DNA from: Pseudarcicella hirudinis | Lineage (GTDB): Bacteria; Bacteroidota; Bacteroidia; Cytophagales; Spirosomataceae | Assembly: GCF_900115665.1 (NCBI RefSeq) | Contig: NZ_FOXH01000005.1 | Coordinates: forward strand, 388,033 to 452,032 | Direction of reading: 5' to 3' | DNA: 64,000 nucleotides | In this document: one piece after another, positions 1-7,703 of the stretch | Position numbering within the stretch: position 1 is the first letter of the stretch | Layout: each line of letters opens with the position of its first letter | Position numbers and translations under genes: made by a program | Notes under the pieces: model-generated | The model's database searches: none | The model's input: the letters and a program-made list of their open reading frames with translations, nothing else | Told to the model about the DNA's origin: nothing

Positions 1-179
1 TAAGTGTCAAGTTTCAACCCTCCGGTTGATTCCCCCCTATTTTGAATCCGGTCTATAACTTGCCTTACAATAGAATAGCCCGCCAAACCCAAACCTTTTT
101 CAATCTGGCTTGGAACAAATTGAATTGACTGAGTTAAGTCAATTGTTGCAGCGTTATCTATCTTCAATACGTTTATCAT
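1..179 (-). CDS. Partial element gene, unknown function (3' part cut by window edge)
   Basis: A leftward reading frame starts at the ATG complementary to 177-179 and stays open to the window edge, giving the first 59 residues (MINVLKIDNAATIDLTQ...). Its start overlaps the stop of the preceding gene in an ATGA arrangement (176-179). Such overlaps usually indicate translational coupling within one operon. It lies downstream of the terminase genes, where phages usually carry portal or other head genes, but the visible residues match no family I recognise. Real gene likely; function unknown. Confidence 0.6.
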   Translation of the reverse strand, partial: MINVLKIDNAATIDLTQSIQFVPSQIEKGLGLAGYSIVRQVIDRIQNRGESTGGLKLDT

Positions 180-1186
180 ACGAATGAACCCATATAATAA
201 CCTGCCTGAGTTTCCGGATTAGACTTGATTATCTTTGTGTCTTGAATATTCAAATAGATAGTTGTGATACCTTGGGCAAGTTTTGAATAATATTTTTTCT
301 TCAGGTCCTCAATTTCCATTCTGGTATCATCCCTGTACACCATACCCCTTCCGGCTCGCTTTGAATTCATCAATAGCTCTTTGATAAGAATTGAGCATTT
401 GTAGGAATAAGCATCTGATAGATAATCTACATAGGAAGAAATAATACTGTCTATACTGGCAACTGTACTGAAGCGGACAAATATTCTTTCTTGATCGTAC
501 TGGATATTTGACTGAACCTTTTCGGCATCCAATCCAATCTGAGCGCCACCCCATAACGTTTGATTGATTCGCATAAATGGGCTGAATCCAATTATTGGAG
601 CGGCATATATTCCGTTCAAGCTCCATGATTGACAAATCGGAGCAATACCGAAGCCTATGTTTTTGATTGCAACGAAAATGTGAAGCCCTCCAAAGTCGAC
701 AAGCTTTTCAAAGGGAATGTCAATTTTGTTAAAACCCTTTCGAACCTCAACGTCTAGTTTTTCATACAAACTTTCGCCTGTAAACAAATCCCAGATTTTG
801 ACCTCAGTTGTTGCGGGCGCATCTGAAGCGAAAAGAATTTCTTTGAACTTTAAACCTGTATGAAGATCAAAAGGCATTTGCATTTGCAAGCCTACATAAT
901 TTCCTAATTCAGAATAATTTGGAATACTTGCATCCATATTCACATTCTGAGTTGCTATAGTTTCCAAGAAATTAGCCTTTTTCCGCAGTCCGGCAAGAAT
1001 ATCAGACTTCAAGTCTGACAAAGCGACATTTTTTATGTCATCCCAGACTTGCTGAAGTGTTCTACTGTCATCTATTGATCCTGCAATGTCGGATGAGGCG
1101 GTATTGATGATTGAATTTATCCGGATATTTCCCGTATCAGGCATTGTGTCTTTCAAAAATACTACGAGGTTAAATGGATTCGTCAT
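176..1186 (-). CDS. Unknown structural-type protein of the integrated element
   Basis: This 336-residue protein follows the terminase genes on the same strand, with coupled ATGA overlaps at both ends (1183-1186 upstream, 176-179 downstream). No signal peptide or membrane segment is visible. The central part is rich in beta-type residues (FGGLHIFVAIKNIGFGIAP), and the C-terminus has a charged helical stretch (MEIEDLKKKYYSKLAQGI). Position and coupling suggest a virion or head-assembly role, since packaging genes are normally followed by structural genes. I do not recognise the family, so the role is an inference from context. Confidence 0.6.
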   Translation of the reverse strand: MTNPFNLVVFLKDTMPDTGNIRINSIINTASSDIAGSIDDSRTLQQVWDDIKNVALSDLKSDILAGLRKKANFLETIATQNVNMDASIPNYSELGNYVGLQMQMPFDLHTGLKFKEILFASDAPATTEVKIWDLFTGESLYEKLDVEVRKGFNKIDIPFEKLVDFGGLHIFVAIKNIGFGIAPICQSWSLNGIYAAPIIGFSPFMRINQTLWGGAQIGLDAEKVQSNIQYDQERIFVRFSTVASIDSIISSYVDYLSDAYSYKCSILIKELLMNSKRAGRGMVYRDDTRMEIEDLKKKYYSKLAQGITTIYLNIQDTKIIKSNPETQAGYYMGSFV

Positions 1187-1365
1187 GTTCTACCCTTTAA
1201 AGTTCTGCCAGCCTTGGCAATCCTGCATTGAATACTGCACTTTGTTAATTGTTTGCATTTATTGTAAGATGAATACAGAAGTAAATCGAACAAATCGGAG
1301 CATAAAACATACAAAACCCCAAACACAAACCCAATAATAACACTTGTTCCGCTGTCTAAGTCCAT
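1183..1365 (-). CDS. Small putative membrane protein, translationally coupled
   Basis: A 60-residue frame whose stop codon overlaps the start of the next gene by ATGA (1183-1186), which argues that it is translated. Residues about 9-30 (VIIGFVFGVLYVLCSDLFDLLL) are hydrophobic and could form one membrane helix. The C-terminal half is basic and has three Cys. A short membrane protein among phage genes could be holin-like, but nothing proves it. The opposite strand also carries a frame here, which I judge less likely because it has no coupling or context. Confidence 0.4.
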   Translation of the reverse strand: MDLDSGTSVIIGFVFGVLYVLCSDLFDLLLYSSYNKCKQLTKCSIQCRIAKAGRTLKGRT

Positions 1366-1447
1366 AATTTTATTGTATTATTTTAATTTACTGAATTAAT
1401 AATCCCGCATTTATTCTAAAAAACATATAAATTTTCTAATATTATAT

Positions 1448-2821
1448 CTAATCTTCTGAGTAAGCATCAAATTGGGTGTTTTGATTGTCGTTAGAAAACT
1501 CTTTGGGAACTGAAATATTTTTTTTCACCTCAGTCCAAATGTCATAACAGAAGACCCAAACAAAGTATCTCAAGCAGTCGAGCAAGTGACCTATATCATG
1601 TTTATCGCAATAAGGTTTGTCCAAATCTCCATCAGATGAAATTGGCACCCGGTCAACATCAGCCCACAGCTCTACACATGATTCATCAATTACAAAGTTT
1701 GAACCGAGTTGTTTTATTATCGCATTGCAGACAAAACGGCTCATTTTGCGCCTTGGGTTGCCCTTTAGCTTGACATAAGTAAGATACCTACATCCGTATC
1801 TTTTCAAATAACCGTCAACCAGCCGGAAGGCTTCGGCATTTCCTTTTGTCAAAGCGCTTCTATTGTTTCCGGATGCATCACCCGAATAAAATATTTGATA
1901 AAATCTGTACTTGTCTGCCAGAATCTTACAAATAGCTTCCAGGTCTGTATCTTCCGTGCCTCCGATTCTTATTTCTTCGATACATTGCACTTTCCAACCT
2001 TCCCTAGTCTGCCACTTTTGCCAAACCAAAACTGAGTTTTTGACGTTAAAGTCAAATGTGAAATAATACCCCGTCCTTTGGTTTATTTCAGCCTTTAAGC
2101 CGTTCACTTTCCTTTTTAAATGCAGCAAATAAGGTTTCCCGGCTTTTATTACTCCCCATTCCCCGAACCTGTAAATCCTGTATTGCTGTTCATCAACCGC
2201 CTCTTGCGCTTCTAATGCTGCATAGTCATCTTCAGTTGCAAACCGGTTGTCATCAATTGTGAATTTGTGATGTTCTGCACGGTCTGAATAAGCATTAGTA
2301 TCAAAAAGTAATTTCTTAATCCAATGATGTTCAGAAACCGGGTTAAAGATTACGAAAAACTGTATTCCTGATTTACCTCTAAACCTCCGTTCAAGCTCCA
2401 TAAAATCAGCCTGAGTAAATGCGTCTGCCTCTTCCAGAACAACCCTAGTTATTCCAACGATTGACTTCATTTTGTCCGGATCATCTAGTCCAGACATTAT
2501 TATTTTGTTGCCGTTTCTTTTGCAAATAACTTCTCTTTTATCCCCTGAGTAATAAAAATTAAAAAGGTGAGAGGATTTAAATTGCTGAGCTACCAACTTT
2601 AAGTTTTCAAATACAGAATTTCTAAGTGTTGAACCCTCTTTTCTGTAAACTATAGCATTGCTCCCGGCTGGTTGTGTCATTATCCAAATCATTAAAGCCT
2701 GATAATTAGACCAGCTTTTTGAAGAATTTGAACCTCCGTATATGACAACAAACCTTTTAAAAGCGTTTAATATGACCCAATAAGCTTTATTAAACAGCTT
2801 CTTATCAATACTCAGCTTCAT
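1448..2821 (-). CDS. Phage terminase large subunit (PBSX/Terminase_3 type)
   Basis: This is the ATP-driven motor and nuclease that cuts concatemeric DNA and packages it into proheads. A Walker-A variant GGSNSSKS is at residues 29-36. A Walker-B-like VVLEEAD is at roughly 125-133, with the two acidic residues expected for ATP hydrolysis. The RNase-H-like nuclease has its acidic residues in TFDFNVKNS, FYSGDASG and CDKHDIGHLLD. At 457 residues the length is usual for the family. It starts 2 bp after the small-subunit stop, so the pair is one operon. Family assignment is firm; whether the element can still package DNA cannot be told from this fragment. Confidence 0.9.
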   Translation of the reverse strand: MKLSIDKKLFNKAYWVILNAFKRFVVIYGGSNSSKSWSNYQALMIWIMTQPAGSNAIVYRKEGSTLRNSVFENLKLVAQQFKSSHLFNFYYSGDKREVICKRNGNKIIMSGLDDPDKMKSIVGITRVVLEEADAFTQADFMELERRFRGKSGIQFFVIFNPVSEHHWIKKLLFDTNAYSDRAEHHKFTIDDNRFATEDDYAALEAQEAVDEQQYRIYRFGEWGVIKAGKPYLLHLKRKVNGLKAEINQRTGYYFTFDFNVKNSVLVWQKWQTREGWKVQCIEEIRIGGTEDTDLEAICKILADKYRFYQIFYSGDASGNNRSALTKGNAEAFRLVDGYLKRYGCRYLTYVKLKGNPRRKMSRFVCNAIIKQLGSNFVIDESCVELWADVDRVPISSDGDLDKPYCDKHDIGHLLDCLRYFVWVFCYDIWTEVKKNISVPKEFSNDNQNTQFDAYSED

Positions 2822-2823
2822 AT

Positions 2824-3333
2824 CTATTCGTCAAAACCCGTGTACTCAACAACAATATCAGTGCTGAGATCAATATTTTGCTTATCTGCCAGCCCTAAAT
2901 CCCTTGCGATAATATTTGCGTTAAAAGCCCCAACCGCTGCACCTTCAAACTTTTGAACATAGACAATTTCCTCTATGCGTGTAATGACTTCCAAAAAATC
3001 TTCTGATGCTGAGTCTTTAAAACTATTCCACCAAGAACGAGAAGCATTTACGTATATACATAAACCTGCAATTGTGTAAGGTCGAATTGTTGGAATTGAA
3101 ATCAATGGATTTAAGGCATCAGTTATATCACTCAACGCATCAGCATTTAACTTTGCATCAATTTTAAGATTAACTTGCCCTTTGCGTTGCTCTTGAACTA
3201 AATAAGGGTTATCATCTACAGATTGAAAGTATTCACATGCAGCACCCCAAAGCAATTCAGGATTTTCAAAAAGTTTATCCCTTCCGTGCCTGCTTCTATT
3301 CTGCCAAAATTTATTACCCGCTGGAGCTGCCAT
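2824..3333 (-). CDS. Phage terminase small subunit / DNA-packaging protein
   Basis: This 169-residue protein opens with MAAPAGNKFWQNRSRHGRDK and continues with PELLWGAACEYFQ. It later has a RPYTIAGLCIYV segment. This is the pattern of small terminase (gp3-like) DNA-recognition subunits: an N-terminal basic segment, then a helix-turn-helix-like region around residues 85-115. It binds the packaging site and hands DNA to the large subunit, whose gene starts 2 bp downstream. It is the first leftward gene of the packaging operon, so its promoter should lie in the AT-rich spacer 3334-3478. Confidence 0.85.
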   Translation of the reverse strand: MAAPAGNKFWQNRSRHGRDKLFENPELLWGAACEYFQSVDDNPYLVQEQRKGQVNLKIDAKLNADALSDITDALNPLISIPTIRPYTIAGLCIYVNASRSWWNSFKDSASEDFLEVITRIEEIVYVQKFEGAAVGAFNANIIARDLGLADKQNIDLSTDIVVEYTGFDE

Positions 3334-3478
3334 ACCTTTTTCTATTTGTAAGCAAATTACAAAATTCTAATATATCAATTTTGGAATATATTAAAAATAT
3401 ATTTTTTGTACGTCTTCCGGAATCCTTAGAACCTTATTGTTTTAAATCACCTACAAAAAAATAATTGAAAAAACCCGT

Positions 3479-3559
3479 AAAATATTTGATTAAAGTATTG
3501 CATTATTCAAAACTAATGCTTAACTTTGATTCAACAATAAGGGAAACGGTTCTCTTATT
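3479..3559 (+). repeat. 81-bp exact direct repeat, copy 1, with promoter
   Basis: Identical base for base to 4450-4530, which lies 971 bp away. Each copy ends 15-40 bp before a rightward small gene. Inside is a good Bacteroidota-type promoter: TTG at 3498-3500, a 20-bp spacer, then TAACTTTG at 3521-3528, fitting the TAnnTTTG -7 consensus. Transcription should start near 3535. Conservation of the whole 81 bp, not just the promoter boxes, suggests the flanks also carry a control site or that the unit was recently duplicated. Confidence 0.85.
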
Positions 3560-3574
3560 TAAACCCCTCCCAAC

Positions 3575-3589
3575 CGAGGTGCTATATCG
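3575..3589 (+). promoter_or_regulatory. Leader motif CGAGGTGCTATATCG, copy 1
   Basis: This 15-base word lies 9 bp before the small gene at 3599. It recurs exactly at 4802-4816, 7 bp before the PcfJ-like gene, both times after a C-rich run (CCCC/CCTCCC). The position just before the start codon suggests a translational leader or a conserved 5'-UTR element. It contains AGGTG, a weak Shine-Dalgarno-like string. The role is inferred. Confidence 0.4.
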
Positions 3590-3598
3590 GAAAGAAAA

Positions 3599-3811
3599 AT
3601 GACAACTTTACAAGCAACAATCTTTAACGAAATTACAAAGTTACCAGGCTCTGAATGCGACCTTCTCGATAACCTTTGTGATGAAATTCATGAAGAATAT
3701 AGAGGAAAAGGATTAGGTAATTTCGCTACAGAGTCATATTTCTCCAATTTCTTAAAAAACTACGATTTTAGTAGTGAACTTGGAGTGCAAATAAAAGAAA
3801 AATATCAATAA
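3599..3811 (+). CDS. Small unknown protein of the element (70 aa)
   Basis: Starts MTTLQATIFNEITKLPG; it is acidic, cytoplasmic-looking and has no membrane segment. It sits directly downstream of repeat copy 1 with its promoter and is followed within 9 bp by a GC-rich hairpin and T-run, so it forms its own short transcription unit. The family is not recognised. The dedicated promoter and terminator make it more likely real than its size alone would suggest. Confidence 0.65.
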   Translation: MTTLQATIFNEITKLPGSECDLLDNLCDEIHEEYRGKGLGNFATESYFSNFLKNYDFSSELGVQIKEKYQ

Positions 3812-3819
3812 AAAATCAG

Positions 3820-3840
3820 GGCGGGTAATACCGCCTTTTT
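3820..3840 (+). terminator. Rho-independent terminator
   Basis: Stem GGCGG/CCGCC (3820-3824 with 3831-3835), a 6-base loop and then TTTTT. It ends the transcript of the 70-residue protein gene. Confidence 0.75.
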
Positions 3841-3875
3841 ATAAAAATTTAACCTAAAAACAAAAAATAAAAATC

Positions 3876-4213
3876 ATGAAAAATTTAGAAAAAATTTCAG
3901 CAGACATGAGATATTCCGGCAAAATTAAAACAAGCTGGTTTAATCCGGTAGTTTCCTTAGGAATTGGGTCAAATATTGAAATACTCAGAGACATTTTCTT
4001 TGAAACATCTGATGAAGCTACGGTGGTCAGATTTCTGTTGATTCGGAAGGCGGATATTATCCAAAATATTCAAATGTAGATGTAGGACAATTTTTCAGTT
4101 TTACAATCATCTCATTGACTGCATTTTATAGTAACGCAGTCAAATGCAGACTACTGCCCGCAAACGAAGGGCTTAACAGCTCTTCTCAAAAAGTTAATTT
4201 AATGGAGATTTAG
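3876..4213 (+). pseudogene. Small unknown gene with a probable -1 frameshift
   Basis: The ATG at 3876 opens a frame that stops at 4079 (67 aa). From 4016 the -1 frame is open to TAG 4211-4213 and reads sensibly (SYGGQISVDSEGGYYP, then VDVGQFFSFTIISL), ending 1 bp before the next ATG at 4215. The tail of the first frame (VVRFLLIRKADIIQNIQM) looks like an out-of-frame read. A TGA at 4013-4015 blocks the -1 frame further upstream, so the switch must lie after 4015. Either one base was lost or gained, or the ribosome slips. I see no clear slippery heptamer, so mutation or sequencing error is more likely. Family unknown. Confidence 0.5.
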
Positions 4214-4214
4214 T

Positions 4215-4439
4215 ATGGAAGAAAAACCTCAATATACCGGCAAGCCACGAGGTGGCGCCGGACGTGGACAGGGTCGTAAACCCCTTTCCTCAAAAGCGAC
4301 TGGCCGGACTTTCCGCCTTTCCCCTGAAGTTATTGAAATTCTCAGTGAGCAGAAAAACCAGACTGCTTTTGTAGAAATAGCTATAAAGCATTACAATAAT
4401 TTTATTCTCTCCAAAATTCAAGAGGCTGAAGATTTTTAA
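4215..4439 (+). CDS. Small putative DNA-binding protein (ribbon-helix-helix-like)
   Basis: This 74-residue protein has a Gly/Arg-rich N-terminus (GGAGRGQGRKPL) that resembles an AT-hook-type tail. It is followed by TFRLSPEVIEILSEQ and an amphipathic helix to the end. A short strand followed by two helices is the arrangement of ribbon-helix-helix repressors. Bacteroidota elements often carry similar short GAGRKPL-type proteins. It starts 1 bp after the preceding frame's stop, so the two are co-transcribed. Regulator is the best guess; no target is visible. Confidence 0.6.
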   Translation: MEEKPQYTGKPRGGAGRGQGRKPLSSKATGRTFRLSPEVIEILSEQKNQTAFVEIAIKHYNNFILSKIQEAEDF

Positions 4440-4449
4440 TAAAAACCTG

Positions 4450-4530
4450 AAAATATTTGATTAAAGTATTGCATTATTCAAAACTAATGCTTAACTTTGA
4501 TTCAACAATAAGGGAAACGGTTCTCTTATT
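4450..4530 (+). repeat. 81-bp exact direct repeat, copy 2, with promoter
   Basis: Perfect copy of 3479-3559. Promoter boxes are TTG at 4469-4471 and TAACTTTG at 4492-4499. It ends 15 bp before the ATG at 4546 and probably also serves the PcfJ-like gene further on. Confidence 0.85.
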
Positions 4531-4545
4531 AAAACAACAAAGACC

Positions 4546-4737
4546 ATGACAACTTTCTCAAACTCAGCAAATACTAAATTAGCGTCTTCTTCATCAAACC
4601 ACACATACCAAGGCAATGCTTACGATACAAAATGGTGCAGAGAAAGATGTATAGAATTAGCCGCCAAAGGCATAAATGCCTTTTATAAAAAGGCCATAGA
4701 GAATGGCGAAGTGAAATATTATGTTTACTCTTTTTAA
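4546..4737 (+). CDS. Small unknown protein of the element (63 aa)
   Basis: Begins MTTFSNSANTKLASSSSN; the C-terminal half (WCRERCIELAAKGINAFYKKA) is predicted helical and ends in KYYVYSF. It follows promoter repeat copy 2, and its first residues (MTT) match those of the gene after copy 1. Otherwise the two proteins do not look related. No family recognised. A hairpin GGGCG-TTTT-CGCCC (4755-4768) follows the stop but lacks a T-run, so read-through into the PcfJ-like gene is likely. Confidence 0.6.
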   Translation: MTTFSNSANTKLASSSSNHTYQGNAYDTKWCRERCIELAAKGINAFYKKAIENGEVKYYVYSF

Positions 4738-4801
4738 GAGCAGTAATCGTACCAGGGCGTTTTCGCCCGGATGAATACAAAAAAACTTAAATCTCCCCAT
4801 T

Positions 4802-4816
4802 CGAGGTGCTATATCG
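4802..4816 (+). promoter_or_regulatory. Leader motif CGAGGTGCTATATCG, copy 2
   Basis: Exact second copy of the word at 3575-3589. It ends 7 bp before the preferred ATG of the PcfJ-like gene at 4824. Confidence 0.4.
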
Positions 4817-4823
4817 ATCCATC

Positions 4824-7151
4824 ATGACACAATTAACAATCCGTACATTCCAAAACAACAATATCAAAGTTTATGCAGATAAGTCTGCGAAATATAAAGG
4901 GTACATGAGTACCCAGAAAATTAAAAAAATCGTAGAGGATGAAGAGTTTATTTCTACAAAGCCCTACGAATATTGCCCATTAAAATTGAAGGCTGAGTAT
5001 GAGAGGTATCTCATGAAGTATCTTACCTCACAATCTATAGACAGCTTTTGCTGCGAAATACCATACACTCAGTACAATCTTGAGTGCTTGAAAACTATTA
5101 AGATCAATTATCGAATCTCCTCCGTTGAAACCATTCTTTTCAGTATTAACAAAGAATATTGGGAATGTCCGTCTGACGTTAAGTTTGCTAAATTAAAAGC
5201 CCGTGAAGTAGGCCTTAACTATTATCAGGCCACCATTAATCATCCGGGGGTAAATCCCTTGGCATTCAAAATATGGGAAGAAATATCATGGAAAAAAAGC
5301 GATATAAACCACGGAAAAAGGCGGCCGGATTACCTTTACAAAAAAGGTGTCATTCAAACGGAGGCCGGCAAAGGCTTCGGTGCATGGGACAGCCAATGCG
5401 TTTGGGGTGTAAGCCCTAATTTAATTGCGAAAGCGTGGTTTCTTTCAGGGGCAAAAGATTGCCCAAAATTCAGAATAATCTTGAAGCATTTACACATAAT
5501 CGGCAAAAACCACGGCCGTTATGATAGTGGACTTTTTTTGGATAATATTCGAAAAAATGCGAGTGCAGATGAAACTTATGCCTTCCTGAAAGGCAAGAGG
5601 TTTGCACAAAAGTGGCAGCCTAAATCAGAATGTGACATAAATGGTGATTATTTTACACCATCCTTGAAATACAAGGATTATGTTAGATTGGGCAAAGTTT
5701 CTTCACTGCCAGTTAGACTGGCTTTAATAACAAACATGAAAACATATGCCGTTGACATGTCTGAAATAAAAGGCTTTGAGTGTACAGCCCATTACGGCAT
5801 ACTCAATTACGAGTATGCCAAAGAAGTCATGGGGATGTCTAAAAAAGAACAGGCTAAACTATTGCCCAATCGGGCAGCTTGGTTTTTATTATATGGACGC
5901 TGTCCGTTCGAAGGAAAAAACTCGGAAATTCCAAATCCAAACTTATTATCTATTCATAAAAAAGGTGCTTCAACCTTTATTAAACTTTGTAAGGAATTTG
6001 GAAATGACAAATCAATGCTTTTGCCAAATTTCAATCTTGCTACATTATTTGGAAGTGAGAGTGAGATTGCAAAATTTTCTTACATATCTCACGCTCAATA
6101 TTTTGGCGACAAATTGCCTAAAAGCGGGGATTTACAAAGTCTTGTAAAATATTTCTCCAGCCAAAATTATTCCAGACCTGATATTTATATTCACGATTTA
6201 GGCCAATTTAATCTCCCAAAGCAAATTTTCAGCCCCGGCTGGAAGGACTTTGTAATGAAACACCTAGATGCATTGAAATTTTCAGGGAACTGGAACAATA
6301 TTGAAGACAAATTAGGCCGTTTGCCTAAAAGTATGTCGGAATTAAGGGAAATCGCCAGCCAATTTCATTACGACAATGTCACAAATATCGCATGCGCTCA
6401 AGCATGCTTTGAGTTGAGGCTGGATCAAAGTACTTTCGAAAGGTATCAAACGTTGTACAAAAGCACAAAAGTAGCGGAAAGCTGCCCGGATGTACGTATA
6501 AATAATAACGATTTTGTATTCAGAAAACTTGAATACAACGACCCCAAAGGCGCTTTATTAGGGCTTTATACAAACTGTTGCCAGCACCTTCACGGTGCAG
6601 CTTCAGATTGTGCAAAGCACGGGGTTAGAGACGAAACGTCTGCCTTCTATGTTGTTGAAAAGGCTGGGAAAATAATTGCTCAGTCATGGGCGTGGAGAAG
6701 CAAAAAAGGGGACTTAGTTTTTGACTCAATAGAGTCACTCAGCATGGATTATTCGGAGTCAATTGCTTATTTATACAAAGAGGCAAGCAAATTGCTTCTG
6801 GGTAAACTTGGCATTAACCGTGTCCTTGTCGGTGATACCGGATACGGAATCACCGGTAGGATTAAAAATTTATTGAATGAGGGGAACGAAACCTTCAATG
6901 AAAAAATGGCCTCAGATTGTAGCTATATGGATGGAAACACACAATGGCTACTTTCAGAAAGCAACGAGCCTATTAAAAAAATAAAAGGTTCAGTTTTTAA
7001 ACCTACAATAAAAAAAGAAGAAATTTCTTTAATACCTTGCAATGAACTATTGCCAGGAAGTGAAGTACTGTGCGAATACTGCGATGCAGAAGTGCATCCA
7101 GATTGCGAAATTTGCCCAGTTTGCAATGAAAACATTGCCGAGTGGGTTTAA
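4824..7151 (+). CDS. PcfJ-like protein with C-terminal zinc ribbon
   Basis: I place the start at ATG 4824 (MTQLTIRTFQNN), not at the GTG at 4806, because the GTG lies inside the repeated leader motif. The 775-residue protein has near its C-terminus the pattern of PcfJ-like proteins: LYTNCCQHLHGAA, then ETSAFYVVEKAGKIIAQSWAW and IESLS. It ends in a four-cysteine zinc ribbon (CEYCDAEVH...CEICPVC). PcfJ is named from an enterococcal conjugative plasmid, and relatives are scattered through phages and integrative elements. Its biochemistry is not settled. It is the largest rightward gene of the element and precedes the Xre regulator by 10 bp. Confidence 0.75.
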   Translation: MTQLTIRTFQNNNIKVYADKSAKYKGYMSTQKIKKIVEDEEFISTKPYEYCPLKLKAEYERYLMKYLTSQSIDSFCCEIPYTQYNLECLKTIKINYRISSVETILFSINKEYWECPSDVKFAKLKAREVGLNYYQATINHPGVNPLAFKIWEEISWKKSDINHGKRRPDYLYKKGVIQTEAGKGFGAWDSQCVWGVSPNLIAKAWFLSGAKDCPKFRIILKHLHIIGKNHGRYDSGLFLDNIRKNASADETYAFLKGKRFAQKWQPKSECDINGDYFTPSLKYKDYVRLGKVSSLPVRLALITNMKTYAVDMSEIKGFECTAHYGILNYEYAKEVMGMSKKEQAKLLPNRAAWFLLYGRCPFEGKNSEIPNPNLLSIHKKGASTFIKLCKEFGNDKSMLLPNFNLATLFGSESEIAKFSYISHAQYFGDKLPKSGDLQSLVKYFSSQNYSRPDIYIHDLGQFNLPKQIFSPGWKDFVMKHLDALKFSGNWNNIEDKLGRLPKSMSELREIASQFHYDNVTNIACAQACFELRLDQSTFERYQTLYKSTKVAESCPDVRINNNDFVFRKLEYNDPKGALLGLYTNCCQHLHGAASDCAKHGVRDETSAFYVVEKAGKIIAQSWAWRSKKGDLVFDSIESLSMDYSESIAYLYKEASKLLLGKLGINRVLVGDTGYGITGRIKNLLNEGNETFNEKMASDCSYMDGNTQWLLSESNEPIKKIKGSVFKPTIKKEEISLIPCNELLPGSEVLCEYCDAEVHPDCEICPVCNENIAEWV

Positions 7152-7161
7152 ATAAAAGAAT

Positions 7162-7380
7162 ATGAATTATGCCGAACAATTAAAAAAAATTAGAATCCAG
7201 AGCGGCATGACCGCTTTGGAGGTTGCTGAAAGGATGGGAAATTCGTTTAATGAAAAAGCCATCCTGGCCATGGAATCCGGGGAAAGAAATCTTGGCATAT
7301 CAAGCATTGAAAAATATGCAGAAGCTTGCGGATTTCTTATAAAAATAGAGTTTTACCGGTATACTGATGTAAAAGAATAA
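7162..7380 (+). CDS. Xre-family helix-turn-helix protein
   Basis: This 72-residue protein is almost all one HTH_3 domain. The helix-turn-helix is in SGMTALEVAERMG, followed by KAILAMESGERNLGISSIEKYAEACG, where the ExGxRN pattern is typical. It probably binds DNA as a dimer and may control the element's lysogeny-type switch or its own operon. It begins 10 bp after the PcfJ-like gene and 18 bp before the next gene, so it is part of that operon. Confidence 0.8.
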   Translation: MNYAEQLKKIRIQSGMTALEVAERMGNSFNEKAILAMESGERNLGISSIEKYAEACGFLIKIEFYRYTDVKE

Positions 7381-7398
7381 ACAACCTTATTTTTCAAT

Positions 7399-7653
7399 AT
7401 GAACATTAAGAAAACACATGACTTAAATTTTATCACCATTTCAATAGCCATCAAAATAGGATGGCATAATAATGTAGAAAAAATGGTTAAGATTTTAGGG
7501 GAGAAATTCCCCGACTTAGACACGTCCGATATTCTGGATGAAAAGTTTAACGAGTTCTTAGACGGATCCGGAGAGATATTTGTAATAGTTAGAGATGTTA
7601 AATTCTCTATGCCTGTACCAAAAGGGCAATGGGCGTTTAACAACCTCAATTAA
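7399..7653 (+). CDS. Hypothetical protein (84 aa), last gene of the rightward operon
   Basis: ATG at 7399 follows the Xre gene by 18 bp. The protein (MNIKKTHDLNFITISIAIK...) is small, acidic in its middle and has no clear membrane segment. A frame on the opposite strand is nearly as long, but operon position and the hairpin terminator 20 bp after the stop favour this one. No function can be proposed. Confidence 0.5.
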   Translation: MNIKKTHDLNFITISIAIKIGWHNNVEKMVKILGEKFPDLDTSDILDEKFNEFLDGSGEIFVIVRDVKFSMPVPKGQWAFNNLN

Positions 7654-7672
7654 TATCAATAAAATAATATAA

Positions 7673-7701
7673 CCCTTGAAATGATAAGTTTCAGGGGTTT
7701 T
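7673..7701 (+). terminator. Terminator hairpin, arm 1 of a 29-bp inverted repeat pair
   Basis: CCCTTGAAA-tgataag-TTTCAGGGG-TTTT forms a stem with one wobble and a T-run, ending the rightward operon. The same 29 bases occur exactly in inverted orientation at 8338-8366, so the pair brackets the gene at 7704-8276. Confidence 0.75.
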
Positions 7702-7703
7702 GA

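Noticed and set aside
1086..1337. 83-aa rightward frame over the phage genes
   Set aside because: Antisense to coupled leftward genes; no domain or ribosome-binding context.
7353..7649. 98-aa frame on the minus strand
   Set aside because: Antisense to the 84-aa rightward gene, which has better operon context and terminator.
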